NCBI RefSeq assembly: GCF_945859705.1
Contig: NC_079134.1
Coordinates: 161,793,718 to 161,857,717, forward strand
Reading direction: 5' to 3'
Origin: Episyrphus balteatus
Lineage: Eukaryota > Arthropoda > Insecta > Diptera > Syrphidae
Length of the DNA stretch: 64,000 nt
Of this stretch, positions 11,701 through 25,300 are shown piece by piece. How positions within the stretch are numbered: position 1 is the first letter of the stretch; each line of letters opens with the position of its first letter. The notes below the pieces were generated by a model. It had not been told where the DNA came from, ran no database searches, and saw only the letters and a program-made list of their open reading frames with translations. Both the position numbers and the translations under genes were made by a program.

Positions 11701-11833
11701 GGGGTCGAATTACGGCATACGCTCGTTAACGTATGGTTGCTATGTGTCCCTATCTTTTTCTACTAATTAAATAGAGACACAAATAGTAAAAACGATAACG
11801 AATGATCGTAATCGTATGCTGTAATTCGACCCC
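11701..11833. mobile_element. 133-bp MITE with GGGGTCGAATTAC ends
   Basis: Inverted ends GGGGTCGAATTACGGCATAC and the matching GTATGCTGTAATTCGACCCC, about 21 bp with one mismatch. The flanks show only a weak 6-bp similarity (TGATCT and TGATTT), so the superfamily is unclear. Confidence 0.6.
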
Positions 11834-12059
11834 TGATTTCATCAGGTTATGCGATTTGTTCGTCATCATTAAAAAATTTTAATTATTCTAACATTGCTTT
11901 TGAAAAACTAAAATGTAGGTACTAAAACCCATTTATTATCAAAAAGCTTATCAGAATTCATAAAACAATCATAACAGTGAATTAGAAGGACTGAACGGGA
12001 CTGCGATTTTATCAAACACCCTAATTTATGTTATTATTTCAAATGACTTATAACGAACA

Positions 12060-12488
12060 CAACACCTTTCAATATGTCTAAAAAACGGAAGATTCTCAAT
12101 GGATACGAATATCTTCTAAACGGTTAATGCAATCAATTTAATGCCAAGGACTTTTCTGTAGAACGTTTAAGCCCCTACAAGAATTGCTAATTTGATAATA
12201 ATGACTTTTCAGTGAATTAGAAAATTTTGAAAAAGTAAAAAAATGTGTTTAAAATTTTTCTTAACTTTGACCTCGAATATCTTTCAAATGCATAAATTAA
12301 TGAAAAAAGTTTATATGTTTCCTACAAGAAATTATCTTGCCCGTTTGATTTATTATAATTTTTCAATTTGTTACAAAATTAAAAAAAGAATTTTTAGAAA
12401 TTTTCTCAATTTTTGGACCTCAAATATTTGTGAAACGGTTAGATAAACAAGAAAAGTGTATAAGGCCATTTTTTTTTACCCACCCTAA
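12060..12488. mobile_element. Partial copy of the AGGGTGGGTC MITE family
   Basis: Ends in ACCCACCCTAAT at 12477-12488. Internal words such as CTCGAATATCTTTC and a repeated AAACGGTTA context resemble the 9143-9425 element. The left boundary is not clear. Confidence 0.4.
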
Positions 12489-15400
12489 TGTAATTGTTTC
12501 TTGGATAAGAAAGAAATTAGGCTTTTAAAATAATAGATGAAAAATCAATGACTGAGTAATATGCGTCCCTCGACCACGTCTCTCTTTGTTTTAATGCTAT
12601 TTTTACAAACAATAAAAACGATAAAATAGCTAGTTGCATTCCTCCCCTAAAAAATTCTTCCGTAATATACTCGCCAAACTTCTGACGAGATTTTTTCTTT
12701 AGCCGCACCACACAAATGTGGAATACATTACTCTGCTCTGTTTTTCCCTACCATTTTAATGTCAAAATTTCAAAACCAATCGCATCGGTTTCTACTTTTA
12801 AATCCCACCTTATTTTCCTGGAGCTTGCACTCTGTTTATTATATTAATCCTCTTAATGCGCGTATAATATAAAAAACAAATCACAAAATTCCACATAGTA
12901 AGGTTTAAGCCATGAAATAGTCGTAGAATTGATTGCTTATCGTTCTGAGCTTCAACATGGTTAAAATGTTATTCTTACTGAATGGGCTACTTTTATATCG
13001 CTTGAAAATTCAGACTCTTTTGTTTCAGAAATTCGCCTTGGATAACCTCTGATTACAAGTAAAATTGTATCTTATAACCTCCCTATTGATACATATCCTC
13101 AAAGTGATATCGTTATATCGTAATCGTTTTACATGATTAGATTGGTATGACTAGTTTAATTTTGTTGTTTACTTTCAAGTCTAAATAAAAGAGATCCAAT
13201 TGAAGCTTTACACATTGCAAATTATTCAAAATGCCATGCAGAATGTTTAAATTCCAAAGCAATGTTGTACGCGAGTATGTAGGACACCAGTTGAATACCA
13301 TTAACGTTAAAAAATAAAAAACCATGACGCGCAGTGTAGGCATGTGTATATTACTCGTAAACACAAATAATATTTCCTTCGTAGAAGATTGATAAAACAG
13401 TCATTAAAGGTCGTTTCATTTGATCTATTAATTAGTTATATCGTGACCAATGCCGGCGACTTTATAGATCTGTTCCCACACATCACAACACAAAAATGTA
13501 TGTTAAAATGCGGATCAACTTTCTTTCAAATAAAAACTAAACCTTTCTCATAGACATCACGCACGATCTGGTGTATTTTGACTTGAGTCTAAGAATGGTC
13601 AAGATGGTTTTAAATGACTTAATGATCAATTTAAAATTTCATTCACGTTTGTTTTGTTTGTTTTTAATCAAGAAAGAGCGTCAAAAACACATATTCAGCT
13701 AAAAATAACAAAATGCTTATAATACTAGCTCATAGGTCGTAGGAGTTGCATTGAGCTGTGCTAATGCGTGTTGTCCAATCAATGTTAAAAACATAAAAAT
13801 TCGCCTAATTCGAGCCAGAAAAAAGATGACATACCTTCCTATACCCTCCCCCCTGGTATTAATTAAATAATTACCTCAGAGTGTTTCTCGTTTTCATTCA
13901 TTGAGTACTTTCGCCAATTAAAGGTGGCGCAATGAGAGCTATAGAAGAGGAGGGTTATTTGGAAGTGCTTGTTCAGTTGACATTGGTAAACATCAAAAAG
14001 TTTATTGCCACCGCGAGTTTCACTTTGACATCATTTTTCAATTTTGTTTTAAGTGATATTTTTTTCGTGTTGTTGTTGTTTTAACATATGAATAACAAAC
14101 ACAAGTAACGAATGAGAAACTTTTTAGCTACAGCGACGACGCTTTATATTTGAAGAACTTGAAGAATGAAATGGATGAAAAAAAAAAACTTTGTTATTAG
14201 AGTTAAAGTTTGGAATAAAGTCGTTTTGTGCTCCGTACTACACACGTGACACCACTTAAAGTTGTCTGAATAATTAAAAACAAAGAAAAAAAGAGTTTTA
14301 TTAAGTCGGAGGGCTTTAATCGTTCTTTTACTTTGAGTAAAAACCAAAAGACTATTAAATTACATTATTTGGGGGGTTTTATGTAGAGTACCTTACCTAT
14401 ATTTTAAAGAAATTTATTTGAGTGGAAAAATTAAAGTCCATATTAAGTAAACAGCTTAATAACCCTTTCATATTAACATTACGTAAAAAAGAATATTAAT
14501 TGCTTCGTTTTTTATTTTCTCACAATGGTGTATTGAAAAGGGTTGCGTGTATGTGTTTTTAAGTCAGTACCAACTAGTCAACTACTAGAGGAAGTCAAAA
14601 TATATCAATTATACTTGCAAGGTTTTCAATTTAGGGGAAATTTTGTATTGCAAGTTTTGATATACTACTTAGGATTCATTTAATAAATAAAATCGAATGA
14701 TTGTAGTTATTGGTCAATTTATGAAAAATCAATAACATTTCAATATTTAACACAGCTCTCGATTAAGTTGAGATGCTTTAAACTAACCTTAAACCCTAAC
14801 AATCACTTAAGGACGTTAAAAAGTAATCGTTTAATTTGGAACAAAAAACTGAGGGAAATTGAAATAAGACCTAGCTGACAAATTAAACATTTAAGACAAA
14901 CCTAAATCATGTTTAATTTATTGTATAAATATTCACGCCAGGGTCAGTAACAGTTCTCACAAATTTTGCAAATTTTGTTTTTAATAATCCTATTAAAAAA
15001 AAAAAAAATATTACAATCCCCTCTACTTAAAAATGAAATACCTATTTTATGCTTTTTATCTTTTATCATTGCTTTATTAGGTTGGTGAGTACCTTGACAA
15101 GGAGGCACTCACCAACCTGGTATTCATTTAAACTTTGCATACTTTAACTGCATAAAAGTTCAACTCTGCATTTGATTCCAAATGGTTACTTTTTAAACTT
15201 CACGTCAGGAAAGGTTTAAAAAAATACTCTTCCAAATCTCTCTTAACTTATCACCAACAACAAGAATTTATTTCATAGTTCAAAAATTCATAAGAAACAC
15301 ACTTACATATAAACAATGGGCTATAGCAAAAATAGATGAGGCTCTTTGCTCAATTTGAAGTAATCTTTTGCAATACCTACTTTTCATCAAATATTTTAAA

Positions 15401-15681
15401 TTTTTTTTTCTGCCAATATTCTTGCAGTTGTTTGAGAATCAAAATTTTTGAAATTGAAAGCTTTACTTTTATTAAGATAGAAAAAAAAAAACAAATCAAA
15501 TCATTTCCACTCGTTCAAAAGTTATAAATTTTGCTCTGCTGTGTAAAAATCCATGTCTTTTACCACACGAAGAACATTATCATTTGATTTTAAATGTAGA
15601 AAAATATATTACGCATACGCCATAGTGACCCGAAAATCATTCGATTTCTTAGTTGATTTTTTTTTTCCAAAATGTTTGTTG
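12489..15681. other. Non-coding presumed intronic DNA
   Basis: No exon recognised. The open frames here are short and unlike proteins. The only clear structure is a small hairpin at 15079-15118. Confidence 0.5.
15079..15118. other. Short perfect-stem hairpin
   Basis: A 12-bp perfect stem, AGGTTGGTGAGT pairing with ACTCACCAACCT, enclosing a second small stem CCTT/AAGG. It is isolated in otherwise AT-rich DNA, and its function is unknown. Confidence 0.6.
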
Positions 15682-15685
15682 TTAA

Positions 15686-15921
15686 CCCTTTGTTTTCCGG
15701 TGGTTACAATAAGAAACCACCTTTTAAACTTTATTTTTTTACTTTTTATCCCAATTAAATATATCAGCAAATACCTAGCTCAGAAGTTTACAAATATAAT
15801 GATATTTATTAGTGCAATGGATATATTTTTTGCTGGTGCAATATTCAAGAAATATTTAAAATTTTTTCAACGTTTTTTTTTAAATTTTTTTGAGAAAAAA
15901 ATTGCTCCGGGCAACAAAGGG
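15686..15921. mobile_element. piggyBac-like MITE
   Basis: A 236-bp element flanked by TTAA on both sides (15682-15685 and 15922-15925) with inverted ends CCCTTTGTTTTCCGG and CCGGGCAACAAAGGG. TTAA targets and CCC-starting ends are diagnostic of the piggyBac superfamily. The open frame across it is low-complexity Phe/Leu-rich and not a gene. A similar lone left end (TTAACCCTTGTT) lies near 43,237. Confidence 0.72.
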
Positions 15922-16412
15922 TTAAAAGTTTAACGACATGATAAAGGAAATTTCTGTTTATTACTTCCCCAAGTTAAAATGCCGCTAAATATTTTGTTTA
16001 CTTCAGTTTACAGATTTCTACAACTTGGTAGAATTAAAAAAATTTTGTATTTGGTTTTCGGTTCACTTCTAATCCTTCGACATATAATGTAACTCTTTTA
16101 AAATACACTGAACAAATACACAGAGCTAGATATTTGTTGTGTTTCAATGGATATTCAGTTGCTCTTGTTCACTAAAATCAGATATCATAACTTCATTGAT
16201 CCAATGTTGAAAAAAATGGTCAAGAACAACTTTGACAAAAAAAAAACATTTAAAGAATTCATTGAGATTCAGAATGATTCAATGTATATCTTAATCTTTC
16301 ATTTCATGTCCTCAAGTCTCCTTTAAATTATCCCAACGTCCTCCAAAAACGCCATAAATCCATGAAGATTCGATTACCCCCTCCAACTTAACCTAAGCTA
16401 ACTTGATAAATA

Positions 16413-18043
16413 CACTGCCGGTCACTTGAATACGTCCACATTTTAGTTCATCTTATTTTTAGCCTGGCTTGGTATTTATTGCAATGGTACATCTTTTTTA
16501 CATACGTAACGAGAGAACATCTTTATGCGCTTAGCTTAGGAGAAAAAAAATTGTTTTGGGACCTACCGTTCTTCTCACACGGTAGCTAGACCAAATCTAT
16601 TCATAAAAACAAGTATATTTTTTGACTCATCTGAATAGGCTCAAAAGCAAAAATGTTAATAAATGATGAGTTGCATGGGTCAGTTGGACTCAAAATTGTG
16701 TCTGTCAATAAATCTGATTGTCTATAACCTGTAAGGACGAAAACGGGTCGGAAAAAATCTTTAGGCGCGGACAAAATGGCGAAAATAAAGGAAGTCTTTG
16801 AATTAGGCCGAAATCAACGATGCATTGGGACAAAAATTAACACAAGTTAAAATTTAGTATGCAGTTATTCGCGCAATATCCAAGGGTATAGAAACAACAA
16901 TTACAGTCGAAGTTGCTAAGCCACAACATTGGCCGATAGATGTGCAATGATCTGAACAGCCTGACTTCGCGCTAAAAATTAGGCTGAAAACCGGTATAAA
17001 ATGCAGTTTAACGACGGCAAAACGGGTTGTTACAAGTGGTAAGCATTTGAGAAGAACAAATCTTCGCAAAAATTACCACTTTATAAACCACGAAAAGAAA
17101 CTCGCCTCCAATCGTAAAAAAAAACTGAGTTAGAAATTGCAGATCGAAAGTTTTGTAGAAGGAAACAGCTTTGCACTTAATGACACTGCCTTCAGAGTTA
17201 TGCAGACAACTTAAAATAATCCTTCTCTCTACGAAAGTCATAAAAATAGGAATTGAGCCCTCAGGGTCAACTTAATTCATTTTTTTCCTTTGAAAAATCA
17301 CCGGTTGCAAATTTGACTTTCACGACATGTTTTTTTTTTCTTTATTGGAGGCGAGTTTCCTTTCGTGGTTTGTAAAGTGTTAATTTTTGCTTAGATTTGT
17401 TGTTCTCAAATGCTTACCACTTGTAACAACCCGTTTTGCCGTCGTTAAACTGCATTTTATACCGGTTTTCAGCCTAATTTTTAGCGCGAAGTCAGGCTGT
17501 TCAGATCATTGCACATCTATCGGCCAATGTTGTGGCTTAGCAACTTCGACTGTAATTGTTGTTTCTATACCCTTGAATATTGCGCGAATAACTGCATACT
17601 AAATTTTAACTTGTGTTAATTTTTGTCCCAATGCATCGTTGATTTCGGCCTAATTCAAAGACTTCCTTTATTTTCGCCATTTTGTCCGCGCCTAAAGATT
17701 TTTTCCGACCCGTTTTCGTCCTTTCAGGTTATAGACAATCAGATTTATTGACAGACACAATTTTGAGTCCAACTGACCCATGCAACTCATCATTTATTAA
17801 CATTTTTGCTTTTGAGCCTATTCAGATGAGTCAAAAAATATACTTGTTTTTATGAATAGATTTGGTCTAGCTACCGTGTGAGAAGAACGGTAGGTCCCAA
17901 GACAATTTTTTTTCTCCTAAGCTAAGCGCATAAAGATGTTCTCTCGTTACGTATGTAAAAAAGATGTACCATTGCAATAAATACCAAGCCAGGCTAAAAA
18001 TAAGATGAACTAAAATGTGGACGTATTCAGATGACCGGCAGTG
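16413..18043. mobile_element. Giant palindromic Tc1-like element
   Basis: A 1631-bp element flanked by TA (16411-16412 and 18044-18045), ends CACTGCCGGTCA and its complement. The arms are about 710 bp each (to about 17,122 and from about 17,330) and nearly identical, around a 200-bp loop. Each arm, read inward, encodes the degenerate N-terminal DNA-binding part of a Tc1-family transposase (KEVFELGRNQRCIG, then TAKRVVTSGKHLRRTNL). The catalytic half is absent. It thus looks like two 5' halves of one Tc1 element joined head to head, which is non-autonomous and able to form a very long hairpin. Confidence 0.85.
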
Positions 18044-18045
18044 TA

Positions 18046-19104
18046 TTATCTACTCAAACTCCCAACTACTATGGTATCTTCTGCGACGGAATAATCTGCT
18101 AATGTGTCCATCATTTGTAAAAATGAATTAATTTTTTTGTTTGGGTTCGTTGTCATGTGAACATCATCTCTTTCTTTTGCCAAAACCTATACAATAACCT
18201 ACATAGTCTGTCTTGTCTCGTTTTTGTTTTTGTGTTTTTGTTGAACTTCTCACACCATTTCTTTTACTTTATCTTAGTTTCAAACAACAAATTCCCTCTA
18301 AATACAATTGTTTTTCTTTTCTTCTCAATTTTATTTTCCGATCCGAAAAAAAAAAAAAATAAAAACAACTACACAGCAATTTGAAAACAAAAAGCCTTTC
18401 GGTGTTTTGCCCATGTACACTGGATGTTGGAAAAGAAACGAGGTACAAACAACAAATCACATGAATTTTTGTTTCAACTTTATAATGTATTTTTGTTCCT
18501 TCCCTTTATTTGTTTGTTCTTTAAAAAACTTCATAATAACTTTTTTTTTTGTATCCATGACCTTAAATTTTATGGTTCACTTAAAAAAAAAAATATAGAA
18601 CTCAAAATTCCATATTGATTTTCGATAGATCATTGTCTTGCACACTTGCTTGTTATTTAATTCAATTAAATACAAAAAAAAAAAAACAGCACAAATGCAA
18701 AACGCGTGCAATTTTTTCAAGTTTAAACCCTTTAGGCTTTATACATTATTGGCATTCATAGTTTTCATATATCGTGGGTAGTTTTTCCTTTTTGTTTAAT
18801 TTTATTTTGTTGCTATAATGGTTTCACTTGTTGCTTTCACCTCCTCAAAAAGTATCTACCCATTTAATAATCACATAGAGATGATGATTTTTTTGTTAAC
18901 ACACTCTCGCAAAAGCATGATGCCGACACAAGTCACAAGTTAATTATAACCTCATTGTGATATATTACGTTCAGTTTTATATACTAATTAAATTGGCATA
19001 AACCAAATAAAAGTAGTTACATGTAATTTTAGTTAGATTATGTTAAATAAAAAAAATTTCTTATCTAATATTTTTTTAAATTTTTCTTCCAAACTTTTTA
19101 ATAG
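18046..19104. other. Presumed end of intron before first visible protease exon
   Basis: AT-rich with long homopolymer runs and no supported exon. It ends in a normal acceptor, TTTTTAATAG, at 19104. Confidence 0.5.
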
Positions 19105-19302
19105 GCAAATAAACATCCATCAACATCGAGTTCAGTGGCGGATAGAGTACCACCAATTGGAGGCTATCAATGGCCAGCGGATCAAACGCCCGGTGTGACG
19201 GGCTTAAAAAATCATGGCAACACGTGCTTTATGAATGCTGTACTGCAGTGCCTAAGTCATACGGACATCTTAGCAGAATATTTTGTATTAGATCAGTATA
19301 AG
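19105..19302 (+). CDS. Usp15-31: Protease exon with catalytic Cys box
   Basis: Acceptor TTTTTAATAG at 19104 and donor AAG/GTGAGT at 19303. It encodes 66 residues: a Ser-rich lead, a PIGGYQWP segment, then the USP Cys box. A GTG codon at 19135 is not a credible start. The frame is open to the acceptor and must continue from an earlier exon. Confidence 0.88.
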
Positions 19303-22300
19303 GTGAGTTATCTATTTTTATCTATCTGAAAATATGATATATCATTAATCTTTATTTTAAACTTTTAGTTAAATAAAATTCATAAGAAGTAACATAAATG
19401 CTGTTTATAGTTACTTACTCCTCTACATCATCATTGGGGAATTGTGGTTTCGTTTTGTTGTGCATGTCGTTTTATTAAATTTGCACCTTTTTGTATTGTT
19501 TCAACATTCAATTACAATCGTTTTGCTATACTCGTAACCAGAAGCATTAAATTGACTCTTGTCACGATTTGCAATTAAGTTTTGTAGTAGTTTATAGGGT
19601 TGCGGTAATTCAGCAAGTAGATCGGAACAAATAATAAATTTTATAGGTGTGGCAATTAATTACTCCCTATTCAAACTGTTTAAAAATAAACAAATAAGAA
19701 GGAGCTGCAATGGTAACCAAAAATGGAATTTTCAGCTGGATTAAAGTATCATTGCTTCATCAGATTACTTACCTGCCACTTGTTAACAGCTTGTTAAATA
19801 CAAATTTGGGTTGATGTGGCTTCTTTAATTTTATCAACACAATAAAAAAGTCCAACGGACTTACTTCGACCTTTGTTTTCTCCAACTCCACTTCTTCCGA
19901 CCACAAACAATATCTATGCATCCTTCTTCACTCAAATGTATAGCAAAAATCCGTCTGCCCCTAACAACACATTTAAGCTACTTAAGTGATTGTTCGCAAA
20001 CTTCTTTTATGTCTGTTAAAATAACTACGGATTTAGTTATTGAAAAATTTAATAAACTTACTGATAATTCTTTGGCTTAAGGCAATAAATTCTTAAGTAA
20101 AAAATTGTAGTTTTTAGAAAAATGAGATTGAAGTTTGAGAAATGCATGCAAATCGATAACATTTTGAGTATTAATCTGTTTATTACTATATGAAGCAGTT
20201 GCCTCAGACTTTTGTTTTTGACACGAAATAAAAGTGAATAAAGAGTTTATTTTTATCAAGAAAAAACCTAAAAGTTAATTTGTGACTTAAAACTTTATTG
20301 CCTAATGAAAAACAATTATAATCACGGTCCCGATGGCGTACCTTTCATTCTCATGTATTCTCAAACTCTACTTTATTTTATGACTCAACTATAAATTTTT
20401 GTTATCAATGGTTATTAGACTAAGAGCCATTTTCTGAATCGAAACTTAAATAATTTACATATGTTGAACATAAACTCTTAAGCTCTACTTTTTCCTCTGC
20501 GGAAACTGTCACGTAAGGATTAATGTTGCACTTAAATACTTAAGTTTCGTATCAGCAAACGGCTCTAACAGCTTTACCTGTTGTACATCTATCGAGAATA
20601 CATTTTGATTCTTGGTCTATGTTAAGTTTTCTTAAGCGATGTAAAAACATCCTTTAACCTTCCAATTAACTACTTACTTAGATCCTAAGACTAATGTTGG
20701 ACATAGGGCTTCAATTACTCCTGCTATCGTGAACGCTTTTCGAAAATATATTCAGCTCTCTTCAGCTATTCCCTAGTTTCGTTGCCTATGTTTGAATTTC
20801 TACTCAATCAGTTTCTCGGTCTTCTTAAGTGAGCAGGTTCAACTACATTGTAAGATTGCAATGTAATCATTGTCTTGAAAGCGTCTAACCCAGGATCAAG
20901 TTTTCCTAAGAAGTTCTTCTTTGGATCTAAAATTGCAATTTTCTTGTGGTAGTTGATGTTATTTTTCTAGGCTGCATCCGTAAAATTGCAGCGGTGTTTG
21001 GGTTTCCTTTTTTTTTTTTAACATTTTTTTTGCCCTTCCAATATGCAACATTTTATAAAGCATTAATGCAAAGCTAGAGTTCAACTCTGATATTTGGTCT
21101 AAATAAACTGATAGATGATTATTTCTCTAGAATACTGAGAGGCTTAAGGCCAATTACAGATAGAATGTCGTAGAAATATTTCTTGGCTCTCATTGTTCCA
21201 CGGATATTTTTTTTTGTATGCTCTAGTGATATTTCATAATTTTCAGAAATGCCCATCAATATACCCTTAACCCAAAACTTCGGACATACCATCAAGTAGA
21301 GTTTCATTTTTGGTCGAACTAAACGAATATCGAATTCACTACTCAGGCTTATTTTTCCTTTCAAGCTGCCTTTAAAGAATACTTGTTTACACTTACTGGT
21401 ATTCATTAAGGATTTTGGGATACCTTAAGAGGCCTAATTCGGATTTTAATGGATACGGTTTGCAAGCTCCGCATCGTTATATTGAGAAACAGATTTTTCT
21501 TGCCAGGAAATAAATAAATGTATAGGATATTTTCTTATCGTACGAGAAGAATCCCCTCATCCATCTCTAACATTTTTAGAATGAAAACAACAAACTTCTT
21601 TTTTATCAACATTAATTTATTTATTTGCTTTCATTTATAGGTGGACTTGAAGAAACGAAACAAAATCAATTCACGAAAATTCGGAACAAAAGGCGAACTT
21701 ACCGAACAGCTAGCGAACGTTTTGAAAGCTTTATGGACGTGTAAAAATGAAAGTGATCATAGTACAAGTTTTAAGGTTTGTTCTATTCCAAATTAACTTA
21801 AATAATATAAAACTAACAAAAAAATAATGCTTTCACTTTAATCAATAGGCTGTTGTAGATCGTTATGGATCGCAGTTTCGCAGTTCAACACAGCATGATG
21901 CTCAAGAATTTCTATTTTGGCTATTAGATAAAGTGCACGAAGATCTAAATACGGCAACTAAGAGAAGATACAAAAGTGTAAAGGTATGTGTAAGAAACTA
22001 GGTTTGGTTCAAGTCAGCTTTTCAAAAACTTATTTCAGACAAACCTTAGTTGTATTTCGTAAATGTTTAGAATAAGATATGAACAATTGAGCATACAAAG
22101 CAAACCAAAGGGTAAATAGTTTTTCTTTAAATTATCGACAAACAATAATTGTCTGACAAATTTTTCTTGGAATTGTCATCATTATATTATTATATTTTTT
22201 TATTAATTTAATGCAACCTTAATAATTACACTTAAAAAGTTGCACAAGCATACGATATGATGGGTAGACAAAAGTGGGTAAACACAGTGCCCTGACGCCA

Positions 22301-25300
22301 ACAAGATAAAAACTGATAAAATTCGTTGCGTTATTATCATCTAAGTTCAAGTTAAATAGACACGTTTCTTCTTCATTTTTTTTGATTATTATTTTGCAAA
22401 TAAATAAAATTGTGCACACAGATACTATACATTGATAATAATTTGATCTACTCTACTACCACTACTACTTGAGCCTTGATAATAGCTTACTTAAATAAGA
22501 ACAAGAAGCTAAAAAAAAATATACTTTATATTGACTTTCAGTAGTCTCAAGGTTATTATACTTAAGTTTGTTTAGCGGAAGAGTTTTGTTCGAGTTTTTT
22601 TTTGTTGTTGTATTAAAAATATATTTAAATCAAAAATTTCAAGATGATGATAAGTTGAACCTTGAATAGATAGTTGAGAGTGCTTGGAAAAAAAAAATCT
22701 TGTAATTTTTTAGCATAGATTTTTATGAAAAAAAAATTGATTGAATTATTTTTCAATATTCAGATTTTTAACAATTTATCTTCAATATAAGATGACCTTT
22801 TAGTATTTGAATACAGAGTACAGGGACACGTACATAGTTCATTTATTAAATTTATTCTATAGCGGTCTTACAATAGCGACAAAAAACTTCACCTTTAGTC
22901 ACATACTAAAAGTACTTAGTTTGAAACTTGTCTCTATGTAATTGAGGCTATGAGAACAATAGTGGCGTAACCCACTTTTTTTCAAAAATTAGTTTTTCAT
23001 AAAAATGGGTCTCTGCATATATTTATTTTAATACAAAAATTGATTTATGCAGCCAGCTACACTTAAAACTAGATGGCACTCAAAACAGTGTTGTTTTAAG
23101 AAACCCTGTTTCTTAAATCTCTCGTAGCTAAAAACTGAATTTTATGGTTTAACTATTGTTCTCATAGCCTCAATTGAAGTCCCAAAATTGTAGCGTAGCC
23201 TGTACCAGTTTGGGGGTATCTACCAAATTGATCCTTCTACATATGCACTCCTTCTTTGCTTCTCTGAAAGTAATCATTGCTGGTCAGTGATTTTCTTCTC
23301 CTTCAGGTACCATCTCTAGGGAAGTCGATACTATTTTTTTGTGGCTAATAGCTTAAAGTTCTGTTTTTTTTTAAATTCTAAAAAATTATCCCATCTGAAT
23401 GAAGAAAATTGGACTTGAAAGTAGATAGAATTCCTACATTACTTATTACGTTTTTTAAAATATCCATTCATAGAATTCTGAAATTCAAATTTTTTTAAGT
23501 TCAGGAATATTCCTTAGGGCACGGGTCACACCTAACCGTTTTCGGCCAATGATTAGTTGCCATTGTCTGCTGAAAAAGAATGATTTTAACTGCTGTGCAG
23601 CTCAAATTCTGTGCCGAGCTTGGAGAAACTTTTTCAATGCAAATGTTATCGTTAAGGCCCACAGGGACATTCCTTATATCGTCTGCAAAGGACACATTTT
23701 TTTTTTACGCATACTACATCCTTTGTAGCATCTAAGTGAGGCATCTAATTACATCAAATTTTCAAACAGTTATAATTTTTCTGTACAAAAGATAGTGGAA
23801 ACTGGAGATTATCATGTGTGGGGTCCAAAGGTCCTGAAGACAAAACAATTAATTTTAAGACCACTTGTTTTTTTTAAAACATCCAGCGCAGCGGTGGGAG
23901 ATTGAATAATATATCAAGTGTGGCAGAATTCGCTGATACATAGGCAGGCTGAAGGTTGGACGTCTGAGAAAATAAGTAGAAGATAATTAGTAGAGAGAGG
24001 ATCTAGTTGTGGAGTTTTATAGAGAGGATAAGTTCTTTTTAAAGATTCACATTTCATCCGCAATTTTTTGCCCATCATTAACCACCAGGGGCCTATTTCT
24101 CGGACCTCAGGGATAAAATTTTAGTATTTTTGAATTATTCCGTCCACAAACAATATTTCCCAATATTAAATGGAGCTTTACTATTGGTTTTTAGGGTCGT
24201 CGATGTAGTAAATGTAGCTTGTTGAGAAACAGTCCCTAGGTTTCACAAGAGTGAAACCTCCAGATCTTCTTACTGAAAATTCACCTAAAGTTGAGTTTTA
24301 CAATTCTGTTATTTCAACTCAAATAACTATCTTAATTAAATTCAAAATAAATGTTCGTTGATTTTTTTATCTTGAATCCTCTATGTTTTTTCCTAAATAT
24401 CCGCAAAATAAGTTCTTAAATGAGGTTTAAATAAAAAAAATCAAAGTTAAACCTTAGATTTTTAAAACAAACTTGAAATAATTTTCATTCATAAATCTTC
24501 ACTGAATAGTCTCTGATAAGTTAAGTTTAATTTTTTGAGTCCGAAATTTAAGATTTAAATTTAATAGCAGTAAAAAACTTAGCATGAAATTACAATTATA
24601 TTGCCAAAAAACCTCTAGAACATCAAGATTTTTCAATTTGCTTGGATAAAAATCGCACACTCGTTACACATTTATCTTTGCTAACGAAATCAATTTTCAC
24701 AAAATCCTCTTTTTTCAATTTAAGGTATACAATGTCGTCCATTTCATAACTATTTAAACAAAATCGATTGTCCTCAATGCTTGAGCAGCTCAATATAACG
24801 TTTCTTAACGAAAAACCCAAATTATGGGTATAAAAACCTACAGCTAGCTACACACACCTTCTTCTCTTTGCAAATCGATTTCCTTAAAAACTAGTCGCAA
24901 GAAAAATGAAAAAGAAAAAAAAAACCAAAAAAAAAAACATTAAATGACCTCAAGCCATGCACAAGAGCAACTAACCGGTCTACTTATGGTATATTAGTCC
25001 ACTATCGATGAAAAGTCATCATCATCATCGTCATCGATTTATGTTCCTAAATACGTTTTACGATGACGTTCATTGTATTGCAACATAAAGTTTGTATGTG
25101 TGTAAGCATTAAGGAAGATGTATAATAGTCTACTACCAAATTGATTCATTCATATGTGAATTTAGTAGATAGACAAACGTACAGTTTATGAAAAAGAGAT
25201 TGGGAATAGGGACTGGAGCCGCCTGGGGGTGATAATGGCGAATTCCTCCTCCTCCTTTTTATTTCAATGACACTTTATGTCTACTTTCATTGAAGAGTAC

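Noticed and set aside
15553..15933. 126-codon plus-strand frame
   Set aside because: Mostly coincides with the piggyBac-like MITE and is Phe/Leu/Ile low complexity.
16854..17602. Two identical 71-codon frames in opposite orientation
   Set aside because: They are antisense to the Tc1 transposase remnants in the two arms of the palindrome.
23501..23695. Minus-strand frame starting MSFADDI, resembling a reverse transcriptase box
   Set aside because: Only four residues match and nothing around them fits reverse transcriptase order.
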